The notes below the pieces were generated by a model. The model made no database searches. It was not told the origin of the DNA and saw nothing but the letters and a program-made list of their open reading frames with translations. From Hazenella coriacea (lineage in GTDB: Bacteria > Bacillota > Bacilli > Thermoactinomycetales > Thermoactinomycetaceae): a stretch of 64,000 nucleotides of DNA. This document shows, piece after piece, positions 52,460-61,338 of this stretch. Position 1 is the first letter of the stretch. Every line of letters starts with the position of its first letter. The position numbers and the translations under genes are program-made. The stretch spans positions 310,001 through 374,000 of the forward strand of contig NZ_SMAG01000001.1 of the NCBI RefSeq assembly GCF_004341825.1, given 5' to 3'.

Positions 52460-53383
52460 ATAAGATTTGGCTGGTTGTACCTTTTTCTGTTTGCGAGAAG
52501 AAAGAAGAACCACTGCTACAATAATAAGTATTCCACCAAGAACTTCAAAAGCTCCCAATATTTCTTTCAACCAGAGTACTGACATAAACGCAGCGGATAA
52601 AGGTTCAGCACTTCCTAAGATTCCTACTTCCGCAGGTTTCAGATAACGCAAACTACTGATATATAGAAAAAAAGATAGTAATGTTCCGCAGATAATAACA
52701 AAACAGATATAAAAAATGATCTCCCCATTCCAATCAATCGGGTCCAGCTGCCATGGTGGATGGATCAAGCTCATGACTAATCCCCCAATAAGCATCCCCC
52801 ATCCCACAACCACTAATGAGCCCCATCGTGGGATTAATTCCGTTGGATAAAGAGTGTAAAAGGCAGCCGCTAAAGCTGAAGCAAGTCCCCAAATAATTGC
52901 TTGCGTAGACACTGAAAGCTCTGTCGTTGAACCATTAGTGACGAGAAAAAACGTTCCAATCAAAGCAAGTAAGAGAGCGATAGACTCACTCCACTGTGGG
53001 AGTCGCTTTAATTGTAATGTCACATATACAGTAATCAAGGCAGGTCCCAAGAATTGTAATAAAGTTGCCGTTGTTGCATTTCCAGCCTCGATAGCGGCGA
53101 GATAAGTGTATTGAACTCCTAATAGTCCAACAACTCCATAAATAATAATCCGAATTCGATCCTTGGGATGCTTCCAAATAGCAAAAATGGAACCTTGTTT
53201 ACGACTTAAAAGTGAAAAGCCTAACAATAAAATCCCACTGCAAAGTAACCTTACTGTAACCATCCAGGAAACTGAAAACTCCTGTAGTTGGAACAATTGT
53301 TGTGCCACTGTACCTGAAATTCCCCATAAAGCAGCACCAGAGATCACCATGGTAATCCCTTTTAAACGATTCCACTTTTGCAT
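52433..53383 (-). CDS. EamA/DMT-superfamily transporter
   Basis: The 316-residue protein has ten membrane helices in two EamA repeats (about 10-145 and 158-297), with repeat hallmarks such as GAALWGISGTVAQ and the second-half LKPAEVGILGSAEPLSAAFMSVLWLKEIL. It probably exports or exchanges a small metabolite; the substrate is unknown. It stands alone and shares a terminator with the convergent peptide-binding protein gene. Confidence 0.92.
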   Translation of the reverse strand: MQKWNRLKGITMVISGAALWGISGTVAQQLFQLQEFSVSWMVTVRLLCSGILLLGFSLLSRKQGSIFAIWKHPKDRIRIIIYGVVGLLGVQYTYLAAIEAGNATTATLLQFLGPALITVYVTLQLKRLPQWSESIALLLALIGTFFLVTNGSTTELSVSTQAIIWGLASALAAAFYTLYPTELIPRWGSLVVVGWGMLIGGLVMSLIHPPWQLDPIDWNGEIIFYICFVIICGTLLSFFLYISSLRYLKPAEVGILGSAEPLSAAFMSVLWLKEILGAFEVLGGILIIVAVVLLSSRKQKKVQPAKSYKEELPLDH

Positions 53384-53674
53384 AGACGTTCTCTCCTAAA
53401 TCCTATCTTAAAATAACTACTCTTTTCCTCTATCATCATTTACTTTTGGAGTCCTTGCAATAGATCTTTACAAAAAAAAATAATGGTAAAAAATAATTTA
53501 ACAGAAGGTTTTGAAGGAAGATTGCTCACATATCAAGAAATATTTATTGAATAGTGGGAAGAAGCTTAAAATAAAAAGTAGTAAAAGGGACAACATCCTT
53601 TATTAATCTTAAAATTTTAGCCATTACTCCCCTGTTGTAAAGATAGACCGATCATAAATAGCGAGGTGTCATCT

Positions 53675-54148
53675 ATGCAAGGTCGAATTCTTACAAAAGA
53701 ATCATTTCAATTTATGGGGATCGGTTGGACGGGTCCTTATACCATGTCACGTGAAATACCACATATTTGGGAAAACTTCATTAGCAGGATCAAAGAGATT
53801 CCCAATCAAGTGCAACCAGGTGTCTTTGTTAGCCCTTGTCATGATCGTGTCACAGATTTCACCTGCTATATTGGTGTTGAAGTGGACTCGGCAAACCAAG
53901 TTCCCAAAGGAATGCTTACTCTAACCGTTCCCACCCAACGCTATGCAGTCTTCGTTCATAAAGGGCCTATAAAGACTACACCCGAAACCTACCGAAAAGC
54001 ATGGACTTGGATTGAGAGAATGGGATATATCAAAGACCATAGCACTCTCGGCTTGGAAGTATTCGACAAACGATATATTCCTTCGATTGATGATCCTGGA
54101 TCTCCTGATAATATGTATGAGATTTATATTCCGATTAAAAAGAAATAG
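53675..54148 (+). CDS. GyrI-like/AraC effector-binding domain protein
   Basis: A protein of about 157 residues forming one effector-binding domain of the GyrI/AraC-E type: an N-terminal FQFMGIGWTGPY strand pair, IPHIWENFISRI helix, a central TCYIGVEVDSANQVPKGMLTLTVPTQRYAVFVHKGP and a C-terminal YEIYIPIKK strand. There is no DNA-binding domain, so it may bind or sequester a small hydrophobic ligand. ATG 53675 is six bases after GAGGTG; the frame opens at GTG 53666. Confidence 0.88.
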   Translation: MQGRILTKESFQFMGIGWTGPYTMSREIPHIWENFISRIKEIPNQVQPGVFVSPCHDRVTDFTCYIGVEVDSANQVPKGMLTLTVPTQRYAVFVHKGPIKTTPETYRKAWTWIERMGYIKDHSTLGLEVFDKRYIPSIDDPGSPDNMYEIYIPIKKK

Positions 54149-54202
54149 ATTCAGTCATTTCGTGCGAAAGATCGACTCCTAATAGTTTATTTCGACAAAT
54201 CA

Positions 54203-54240
54203 CAAAGAACCGAGAGAAGAAGTTGCTCTCGGTTCTTTGT
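54203..54240. terminator. Bidirectional terminator between the GyrI-like gene and gapB
   Basis: CAAAGAACCGAGAG and CTCTCGGTTCTTTG form a perfect 14-bp stem with a nine-base loop between convergent genes. Confidence 0.9.
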
Positions 54241-54268
54241 CTATAAAAACAATTGTTCTATGATCAGA

Positions 54269-55294
54269 TTAAGATACACTAACTTCTTCTAACAGTTTAT
54301 TCCCGACTAATTTTACAAGATCAACCACACGGCAAGAGTAACCCCATTCATTATCATACCATGCAAGTACTTTCACTTGACGGTCTCCAATCACCATCGT
54401 GGAAAGTGCATCTACAATGGAGGAATTTTCATTCCCATTAAAATCGGAAGATACTAATGGCTCATCGCAGTATCCAAGAATTCCTTTCATGTCTGTTTCG
54501 GAAGCTACTTTAAGTGCTTGATTTACTTCTTCAGCTGTTACATCTTTTTTCAAATCAACAACTAAATCTACTACAGACACATTAGGTGTCGGAACACGTA
54601 GTGCAAAACCATTTAATTTTCCTTTTAACTCTGGAATCACAATTCCCAATGCTTTTGCAGCACCTGTTTTAGTTGGAATAATTGACTGTGCACAAGCACG
54701 CGCACGGCGTAAATCTTTATGTGGGTTATCAAGGTTCTTCTGATCATTGGTATAGGCATGTACGGTTGTCATCAAGCCATGTTCAATACCAAATTGATCA
54801 TGAAGCACTTTTACTACTGGAGCTAAACAGTTGGTGGTACAGGAAGCATTAGAAATAATGTGGTGATTAGCTGGATCGTAAACGCTTTCATTAACCCCCA
54901 TTACCACAGTCGCATCCTCATCTTGACCAGGTGCAGTAATCACAACCTTCTTTGCACCTGCTTCAAGGTGTAAAGAAGCACCTTTCCGATCACGGAATTT
55001 ACCAGTGGCTTCAACCACGATATCTACATTTAAATCCTTCCAAGGCAACTCTTGAGGGTTACGATTGGAAAGTAATTTGACTTGCTTTCCGTTCACTGTA
55101 AAACCATTCTCATTAGGTATTACTTCAGCATCAAAGAATCCATGAATTGTATCATATTTGATTAAATGAGCTAATGTTTCGGCAGGATAACTTGCATTTA
55201 CAGCCACCACTTCCATACTTGGATCCAAAATTGCTTTTCTAAAAACCATCCGCCCAATGCGTCCAAATCCGTTGATAGCGATACGAAGTGTCAT
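54269..55294 (-). CDS. gapB: Glyceraldehyde-3-phosphate dehydrogenase, gluconeogenic (GapB type)
   Basis: The 341-residue enzyme has the Rossmann motif INGFGRIGR, catalytic Cys152 (SNASCTTNC) and His179 (TVHAYTND). After the second strand it reads VNASYPAETLAHL, as in Bacillus GapB, and lacks the acidic/Leu pair of NAD-dependent GapA. This implies NADP use in the gluconeogenic direction. The neighbourhood (coaE, ytaF, mutM, polA on one side, nrdR-dnaB-dnaI on the other) is that of Bacillus gapB. It has its own promoter at 55341-55368. Confidence 0.95.
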   Translation of the reverse strand: MTLRIAINGFGRIGRMVFRKAILDPSMEVVAVNASYPAETLAHLIKYDTIHGFFDAEVIPNENGFTVNGKQVKLLSNRNPQELPWKDLNVDIVVEATGKFRDRKGASLHLEAGAKKVVITAPGQDEDATVVMGVNESVYDPANHHIISNASCTTNCLAPVVKVLHDQFGIEHGLMTTVHAYTNDQKNLDNPHKDLRRARACAQSIIPTKTGAAKALGIVIPELKGKLNGFALRVPTPNVSVVDLVVDLKKDVTAEEVNQALKVASETDMKGILGYCDEPLVSSDFNGNENSSIVDALSTMVIGDRQVKVLAWYDNEWGYSCRVVDLVKLVGNKLLEEVSVS

Positions 55295-55340
55295 AGTGAT
55301 GGTCTCCTTCCAATTTAGTACATACTATTATTCTTATCTT

Positions 55341-55368
55341 ATTATAATCAGTATGGCACATTTTGCAA
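55341..55368 (-). promoter_or_regulatory. Candidate SigA promoter of gapB
   Basis: On the minus strand TTGCAA (55368-55363), a 16-base spacer and TATAAT (55346-55341) precede gapB by about 47 bases. In B. subtilis CcpN represses gapB at this position; I could not identify its operator here. Confidence 0.55.
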
Positions 55369-55377
55369 CCAAAACAA

Positions 55378-55408
55378 ACGAAAACCCTGTTTTTCACCGA
55401 AACAGGGT
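55378..55408 (-). terminator. Terminator of the transglycosylase gene and its upstream operon
   Basis: On the minus strand ACCCTGTTT and AAACAGGGT form a perfect 9-bp stem around a short loop, followed by TTTCGTTTGTTTT, six bases after the stop codon. Confidence 0.85.
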
Positions 55409-55414
55409 AACGGA

Positions 55415-56032
55415 TTACTGTTCAATTTCAGGTAAATCGCCATATATTTGTTTATATTGCTCATAATAAAAGTTTACTCGCTGTACATAATGGCGGGTTT
55501 CACCAAATGGGATTTTACTCGAATTTTGAAGAGTTCCGTCCCAAACTCCTTCTCTTAACCATTTCTTTACGTTGCCAGGGCCGGCATTATATGCCGCTGC
55601 AACAGCAAATTTATTCCCTTTGAATTCCTTTGTTAATGAAGCAATATACCAACTACCCATTCGAATGTTCATAGCTGGATCATCAACCATATTTTTTGAA
55701 GCAGGGGAGAATCCACCACGTTGGATTACATCATCTACAGTCCCTGGCATTAATTGCATTAGACCTCTGGCGCCCCTGTGCGACTCTTTATCGGGATCAA
55801 ACTTGGTCTCTACCCGGATGATCGCCATAATCATATAAGGATCGGCTCCTGTTTCTTTCGCACTGTCAACGATATAATCTTCATACTCTAATGGATACAT
55901 CAAGCGATTGATAAGGGTATTGGCTAATACAATAAACACTAACACTAGTACAAAAGCAACAAGGAGAACCCTTTTGGAGGGCAATGCAACTATGGCTGGT
56001 TTGATCCATTTTTTAATGTTAGAAAGTTCCAT
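55415..56032 (-). CDS. Membrane-anchored lytic transglycosylase (SLT domain)
   Basis: The 205-residue protein has a short cytoplasmic N-terminus, one membrane anchor (about 22-45) and an SLT (goose-lysozyme-like) domain with catalytic Glu75 (IIRVETKFDP), GLMQLMP and AAYNAGPGNVKKW motifs. It cleaves peptidoglycan glycan strands outside the membrane. Its start overlaps the 3' end of coaE by 43 bases. The position matches Bacillus ytcD/ytcC surroundings only roughly. Confidence 0.92.
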   Translation of the reverse strand: MELSNIKKWIKPAIVALPSKRVLLVAFVLVLVFIVLANTLINRLMYPLEYEDYIVDSAKETGADPYMIMAIIRVETKFDPDKESHRGARGLMQLMPGTVDDVIQRGGFSPASKNMVDDPAMNIRMGSWYIASLTKEFKGNKFAVAAAYNAGPGNVKKWLREGVWDGTLQNSSKIPFGETRHYVQRVNFYYEQYKQIYGDLPEIEQ

Positions 56033-56604
56033 AGTTGTTTAACCTGTCTTTCTGTCACCTCTAAAGGTCCACGATTATCGATGACGAAATCTGCAAACTT
56101 TCTCTTTTCTTCAATACTTAGTTGCGCTTTCATCCTTTGGAGTGCTTCTTCTTCTGTTAGTTGATCTCTTTTTATTAATCGTTCCAATTGTACAACTTCG
56201 GGTACATATACCACGATAACCTTTTCGACATAGTGTGTCAAACCTTGTTCAATCAGTAAAGGTACATCCCAAATAATGATCGCCTCAGCATTTTGGTCAA
56301 TGGCTTGCTCGGTCCTACTATTCATTTCAGCGATGATTAACGGATGCAGGATTTGATTCAGCTCTTCACGTGCTTTTGTCGAACTAAATATAATTTGTCC
56401 AACCTGAGTGCGATCCATTCTTCCTTGAGAGTCAATCACCTGATCTCCAAAGTGTTGGCGCACTCTTTCCAATCCTATGGAACCTGGCTCAACAACATCT
56501 CTTGCGATTTGGTCCGCATCGATCAGAATCGCCCCTTGTTGTCGAAACATAGCTGAAACAGTACTTTTCCCTGTTGCGATCCCACCTGTTAAACCTAGTA
56601 TCAT
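55990..56604 (-). CDS. coaE: Dephospho-CoA kinase
   Basis: A protein of about 204 residues with P-loop GLTGGIATGKST near the N-terminus, DADQIARDVVEPG and VPLLIE segments of CoaE, and a lid around RDQLTEEEALQRM. It performs the last step of coenzyme A synthesis. The frame opens at TTG 56616, which abuts the Shine-Dalgarno; ATG 56604 gives the usual MILGLTGG start, with AAAAGGAG 12 bases upstream. Confidence 0.95.
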   Translation of the reverse strand: MILGLTGGIATGKSTVSAMFRQQGAILIDADQIARDVVEPGSIGLERVRQHFGDQVIDSQGRMDRTQVGQIIFSSTKAREELNQILHPLIIAEMNSRTEQAIDQNAEAIIIWDVPLLIEQGLTHYVEKVIVVYVPEVVQLERLIKRDQLTEEEALQRMKAQLSIEEKRKFADFVIDNRGPLEVTERQVKQLWNFLTLKNGSNQP

Positions 56605-56622
56605 GGAAGGGGTCAACTCCTT

Positions 56623-57282
56623 TTAAAAAAAGCGAACAACACCTATAAGTATCATACAAATTCCTGGTAGATAAGGGAGCATGAAGCCCCAAAGCTTATG
56701 ACCCCATCGTAAACCAAACCACATGCCCAATCGAAGAAATAGTGCACTTGTGACTGTAATCGTACAAGCTACATACATAGGTGAAAGCCCAATGAATGCA
56801 GCTCCCAGTCCTGCACCAAAAGCATCTAAGGAAAGAGCCACTCCAAGTAGACAAGCTTCCATTGAAGAGATGGACCCTGATCGATCCACATCGGCTACCA
56901 TTGGAGTCCGTAAGACGGAAATGACTAAGCCTAATGAACGAAATTCCCATGCCCATACTTGGGTGGGTGGTTGACTCTTTTTCAACTCTATATGGGTAGT
57001 TCCTTCGTTTCTTTTATGAAGAACTCCATTCACTATGGTCCAAATCCCTAATCCAATTAAAATCATTGCTCCAAGCTGATTCGCAAACTTAGGTGATAGC
57101 CATTGAGTTAGCCATCCTCCTAAGAGCATCGAAGCCCCAATAACAATCCCTGAACAAATACCGATAATGAGGGTAGACAACAAGGGAATTTTCATTTTCC
57201 GCAAACCATAAGTAGTTCCTACACCGAAACTGTCTAAACTAACTGCAAAAGCTAACCAGAAAATGGATAATCCATGCCACAC
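56623..57282 (-). CDS. ytaF: Sporulation membrane protein YtaF
   Basis: A protein of about 219 residues with six membrane helices in two halves (AFAVSLDSFGVGTTYGLRKM and GVALSLDAFGAGLGAAF), the MntP-like duplicated pattern of YtaF. In Bacillus it is expressed in sporulation and lies between mutM and coaE, as here. The function is unproved; the fold suggests a cation exporter. GTG 57282 is eight bases after GGGGAG; GTG 57291 abuts it. Confidence 0.92.
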   Translation of the reverse strand: MWHGLSIFWLAFAVSLDSFGVGTTYGLRKMKIPLLSTLIIGICSGIVIGASMLLGGWLTQWLSPKFANQLGAMILIGLGIWTIVNGVLHKRNEGTTHIELKKSQPPTQVWAWEFRSLGLVISVLRTPMVADVDRSGSISSMEACLLGVALSLDAFGAGLGAAFIGLSPMYVACTITVTSALFLRLGMWFGLRWGHKLWGFMLPYLPGICMILIGVVRFF

Positions 57283-57350
57283 CGCAGCCACTCCCCAATC
57301 GATTCAGTTAGTAACTATATCTTATGGAGGAGCTGGCCAATCGGTGATAC

Positions 57351-58178
57351 CTATACAGGTTGACAATGAGAGCAAATATGTGTTCCACGTCCAGCCACGA
57401 CAATCCGCTCAATCGGTCGTCCGCACTCGTTACATGGTTCATTTTTTCTTCCATACACTTGAATTTGGAGCTGGAACATCCCCATCTCTCCTTGTCCATC
57501 CAAATAGGAGCGAACAGATGAACCACCTAGCTCAATCGCTTTTTGTAGTGTTTGCCTTATACCTTGATACAGTCGCTGAATCTCTTCATCTGTTAAAGAT
57601 GAAGCCGATCGCTCTGGGTGAATCCTTGCAGAATAGAGAGCCTCGTCCACATAAATATTCCCCAAGCCTACCAAATATTCTTGGTTTAATAGCAAGGCTT
57701 TAATTCTCGTTTTTCTCTTAGGTAACGTTTGCTGAAACCAATCAATCGTAAACTGATCGGATAGAGGTTCAGGACCCAATTTTTTTAGTGGCAAAACCTC
57801 TTCTTCTTTCCCCCACGAAAACAAGTGCATCGTACCAAATTGACGCACGTCCCGATACCTTAGCTCAGTACCATCGGTAAAATGAAAAATAACATGTGTA
57901 TGTTTTTCCAATGGTTCTCCATGATCCACCACTCGATATTTTCCCTCCATTCGGAGGTGAGAAACTAAGACCAATGGGTCACAAACAATCTTTAAAAACT
58001 TTCCCCGTCTTTGAACATCTGTAATGGTTAATCCAAGTAGTTGTTGACGAAAAAGATCGACATCATCTGGATGCTTGATTATACGAGGGAGATGAATGGT
58101 AACCTCTTCAATCGTTTTTCCCAGAATCAGTTGTTTTAATGTTCGCCTCACGGTTTCTACTTCTGGTAGTTCTGGCAA
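57351..58178 (-). CDS. mutM: Formamidopyrimidine-DNA glycosylase
   Basis: The 275-residue enzyme begins PELPEVETVRR (the proline is the catalytic nucleophile after Met removal, Glu2 the acid), has the helix-two-turn-helix LGNIYVDEALY region and a C-terminal zinc finger (CNECGRPIERI ... GTHICSHCQ). It excises 8-oxoguanine and nicks the strand. The start is TTG with TGGGGGA upstream, 22 bases after polA. Confidence 0.97.
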   Translation of the reverse strand: MPELPEVETVRRTLKQLILGKTIEEVTIHLPRIIKHPDDVDLFRQQLLGLTITDVQRRGKFLKIVCDPLVLVSHLRMEGKYRVVDHGEPLEKHTHVIFHFTDGTELRYRDVRQFGTMHLFSWGKEEEVLPLKKLGPEPLSDQFTIDWFQQTLPKRKTRIKALLLNQEYLVGLGNIYVDEALYSARIHPERSASSLTDEEIQRLYQGIRQTLQKAIELGGSSVRSYLDGQGEMGMFQLQIQVYGRKNEPCNECGRPIERIVVAGRGTHICSHCQPV

Positions 58179-58200
58179 TGATGTTTCCCCCAGTATTTAT

Positions 58201-60858
58201 TTACTTTGCTTCATACCAACTCTTCCCATAATTAATGTCTACTTTAAGAGGTACAGACAGACGTAATGCTTCCTCCATCACTTTCCGGACTAATTGTTGC
58301 ATCTCTGTTAATTCATCTTCAGGCACTTCAAAGATGAGTTCATCATGAACTTGGAGTAGCATACGACTTTTTAGATTCCTGTCCATCATCTGTTGATCCA
58401 GTTTCACCATCGCAAATTTAATGATATCAGCTGCGGTTCCTTGAATCGGAGTGTTCATCGCTGTTCTCTCGGCAAACCCTCTGACATGAAACGAACGAGA
58501 GTTGATATCTGGTAAGTATCGACGACGATGGAGAAGTGTGGTGACAAAGCCATCTTTTTTCGCTTGTTGTACGATTTGATCCATATAATCTTTCACACCT
58601 GGGTAGGTTTCAAAATATCGTTCAATAAAATATTTCGCTTCTTTCGTTGTAATATTTAGGTTTTGCGCTAACCCAAAATCACTAATCCCATAGACAATCC
58701 CAAAGTTGACTGCTTTCGCTTGTCGTCTCATTAACGGAGTGACATCCTCTTCAGCCACTTGAAAGACATCCATCGCTGTTTGCGTATGAATATCAGCCTC
58801 TTTAATAAAAGCTGCTTGAAGGGCTTGATCTTGGGAGAGATGAGCTAACACCCGTAATTCTACTTGTGAATAGTCTGCGGATAGCATATACCAGTCCTCT
58901 TGAGAGGGAATAAATACTTGGCGAATTCGTCTTCCCTCTTCCAAACGGATGGGGATATTTTGCAGGTTAGGTTCGGTACTGCTCAATCGTCCAGTGGCTG
59001 TAATCGTTTGATTAAAATGTGTATGGATCTTTTGGTCAGGACCGATTTCTTTGATTAAGCCTTCAACATAAGTAGAATATAATTTCCCTACTTGACGATA
59101 ATGGAGAATCTTATCGACAATTTCATGCTGAGGAGCTAATTTTTCCAATACATCCGCACTGGTTGAGTACCCTGTTTTTGTTTTCTTCAACACAGGTAAT
59201 CCTAGCTTATCAAATAGGATTTCTCCAAGCTGTTTCGGCGAGTTAATATTAAATTCTACCCCAGCCAACTGATAAATCTCTTTCGTTAATTGGTTCATAC
59301 TCAGCTTTAAATCTTCACCCATCTGATCCAATCGGTGAGGGTCAACCAGTACGCCCTGTCTTTCCATCTTAGCTAAGACAGTTGAAAGAGGCATTTCCAA
59401 ATCAAATAGCAGCTTTTCCATCTCAGCCTCTTTTAAATCCTCCTTTAAAAGAGGTTGTAATTCCAAAATTGCTTGCGTCTTCCTTGCTAAATGTTCGGCA
59501 AGCTCTTCCCCTTCCAATAAACGGCGCTTTGCTCCTTTTCCATATACTTGCTCATCTGAAGGCAAAGCACTTACAGTTGGGTAACGATCAGCAATCTCAC
59601 TTAATTCCAGCTGAGATTCTGACGGATTAATTAAATAGGCAGCTAATAATACATCAAACTGGATGCCCTCACAAGAAAACCCTTCATTTTTTAAAACAAT
59701 TTTTGTTTTCTTCATGTCGTAGACAACTTTTTGCCTATGGGGATCAGCCAACCATTCTTGGAGTGCACTCCACTCTTTCACTACCTCAGTTGGAACGTAT
59801 AGATGTTTCTCACCATCAGAAAGGCAAAGTCCAATCATCTTTGATCGATGGGGGTTGGGAGCAGTGGTTTCCACAAATAGAGCTAACTCTCCACAAGTTA
59901 ATAGATTAGCGTAATCATTAACCCGACTTACTTCTACACTCTCGTAGGAGATAGATTCTAATTTCTTTTCGGGTGCTTCTTCTTGATCCACTTGCTCTTT
60001 ACTAAATCGTTGGATCAGACTTTTAAACTCCAGCTTTTTAAATAACGGGATAACCTTATCTAGATCCATCGAAGGAAATGCCAGCTCGTCCAAACGATAG
60101 TTAAGGGGAACATCCGTCCGAATCGTCGCCAATTGTTTACTTAATAAGGCTTGTTCTTGATGCTCTTCTACTTTTTCCTTTAATTTTTTTCCTGGAAGCT
60201 CATCAATGTGATCTAGTACTTCTTCCACAGATGGGAACTGATGTAACAATTTTAAGGCTGTTTTTTCACCAACGCCTGGGATTCCAGGAATATTATCGGA
60301 AGGATCACCCATTAATCCTTTTAAATCAATAATTTGTTGTGGGGTTAAACCATATTTGTCTTGAATCGCTTTCAGGTCATAACGGTCTGCATCTGTAACC
60401 CCTTTACGAGTCAAAAGTACCTGAACCTGATCCTCAACCAACTGGAGTAAGTCTTTATCTCCCGTTACGATTAAGGTCTCCATACCCTTCGATATTTCAG
60501 ATTTGGCGACCGTGCCAATAATATCATCTGCTTCAAATTCGTATAATTCATGGTATGGAATTTGAAATGCATCAAGTAACTCTTTAATGAGTGGGATCTG
60601 CTCAGAGAGCTCTCCAGGTGTTTTATCCCTCGTTCCTTTATACTCAGTATATTGTTTATGTCGAAACGTTTGTTTCCCTGCATCAAAAGCAACCAAGACA
60701 TGTGTTGGCTTTTCTTCTTCTAACACTTTTAAAAGCATTAAGGTAAATCCATACACAGCATTGGTGAATACTTGATTTGAATTTGATAATAAAGGTAAAG
60801 CATAAAACGCTCGATACGCAATACTATTCCCATCAATCAACACGAGTTTTTTGTCCAA
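58201..60858 (-). CDS. polA: DNA polymerase I
   Basis: The 885-residue protein has a 5'-3' flap exonuclease domain (about 1-290, LIDGNSIAYRAFYALP, GVGEKTALKLL), a degenerate 3'-5' exonuclease-like domain lacking the acidic metal ligands (about 310-470), and a family A polymerase with motif A DYSQVELRVLAH, motif B RRQAKAVNFGIVYG and motif C QVHDELIFE. It acts in Okazaki fragment maturation and repair. The start is TTG with AAAAGGATG upstream. Copy 4 of the dispersed repeat ends about 40 bases before the start. In Bacillus phoR precedes polA; here it does not. Confidence 0.97.
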   Translation of the reverse strand: MDKKLVLIDGNSIAYRAFYALPLLSNSNQVFTNAVYGFTLMLLKVLEEEKPTHVLVAFDAGKQTFRHKQYTEYKGTRDKTPGELSEQIPLIKELLDAFQIPYHELYEFEADDIIGTVAKSEISKGMETLIVTGDKDLLQLVEDQVQVLLTRKGVTDADRYDLKAIQDKYGLTPQQIIDLKGLMGDPSDNIPGIPGVGEKTALKLLHQFPSVEEVLDHIDELPGKKLKEKVEEHQEQALLSKQLATIRTDVPLNYRLDELAFPSMDLDKVIPLFKKLEFKSLIQRFSKEQVDQEEAPEKKLESISYESVEVSRVNDYANLLTCGELALFVETTAPNPHRSKMIGLCLSDGEKHLYVPTEVVKEWSALQEWLADPHRQKVVYDMKKTKIVLKNEGFSCEGIQFDVLLAAYLINPSESQLELSEIADRYPTVSALPSDEQVYGKGAKRRLLEGEELAEHLARKTQAILELQPLLKEDLKEAEMEKLLFDLEMPLSTVLAKMERQGVLVDPHRLDQMGEDLKLSMNQLTKEIYQLAGVEFNINSPKQLGEILFDKLGLPVLKKTKTGYSTSADVLEKLAPQHEIVDKILHYRQVGKLYSTYVEGLIKEIGPDQKIHTHFNQTITATGRLSSTEPNLQNIPIRLEEGRRIRQVFIPSQEDWYMLSADYSQVELRVLAHLSQDQALQAAFIKEADIHTQTAMDVFQVAEEDVTPLMRRQAKAVNFGIVYGISDFGLAQNLNITTKEAKYFIERYFETYPGVKDYMDQIVQQAKKDGFVTTLLHRRRYLPDINSRSFHVRGFAERTAMNTPIQGTAADIIKFAMVKLDQQMMDRNLKSRMLLQVHDELIFEVPEDELTEMQQLVRKVMEEALRLSVPLKVDINYGKSWYEAK

Positions 60859-60901
60859 AAGTCGTCATCCTTTTAAATTTATATCTCCAAATGAGCAAAT
60901 T

Positions 60902-61029
60902 CAGCAACATATTGATCCAAGCCGTCAGATCGCTGTTTCTCTGTCTCACTCCCATAGCATATTCGCAAATGTCGTTCGTCAGAGAAACATCTCCCTCCTA
61001 GTTTCATTGGATCAAACTACTTGATTTCC
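60902..61029 (-). repeat. Dispersed intergenic hairpin repeat, copy 4
   Basis: Same family as 2961, 7264 and 50453. On the minus strand it reads CTAGGAGGGAG, ATGTTTCTCTGACGAACGAC, TTTGCGAATATGCTATGGGAG, ACAGAGAAACAGCG and ATCTGACGGCTTGGATCAATATG. The outer stem TGTTTCTCTG/CAGAGAAACA is perfect. It forms most of the space before the polA start. The right flank (GGATCAAACTACTTGATTTCC, plus strand) also matches copy 2. Confidence 0.75.
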
Positions 61030-61030
61030 A

Positions 61031-61290
61031 TTTTTACTCAAGTTGAGTTTATATCATACTTTTTACATTACCCTACAATTAGATGTAAAAAGACGAAATC
61101 CTCTATCCATGTTAGGTACAAGCTCAGAGAGGGGAGAAAATCAGGTTAGCCGCCTGATCGAAAAGGTGAATATTACCTAATTGACTCTACGGATACAAGC
61201 TATGCTTATTGTAACACGAGTAAAATGTGGCTTCTAGTTTATCAAAACTAAGATACGAACAGGTATTCTGTCCACTTTAATAATCATATT
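61031..61290. other. Intergenic stretch with small hairpins, no gene seen
   Basis: About 260 bases between repeat copy 4 and the TauE terminator. ATCAGG/CCTGAT (61140-61158) and AGGT/ACCT (61164-61178) make two adjacent small hairpins after a GAGAGGGGAGAAAA stretch. I recognise no known riboswitch and no ORF with a Shine-Dalgarno. The polA promoter is probably within the region but is not evident. Confidence 0.35.
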
Positions 61291-61317
61291 AAAAAGGCTT
61301 TGCAAATGACAAAGCCT
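61291..61317 (-). terminator. Terminator of the TauE-like gene
   Basis: On the minus strand AGGCTTTG and CAAAGCCT form a perfect stem around TCATTTG, followed by TTTTT. Confidence 0.9.
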
Positions 61318-61338
61318 GTGGAGTCTTTTCAGTTAAGA

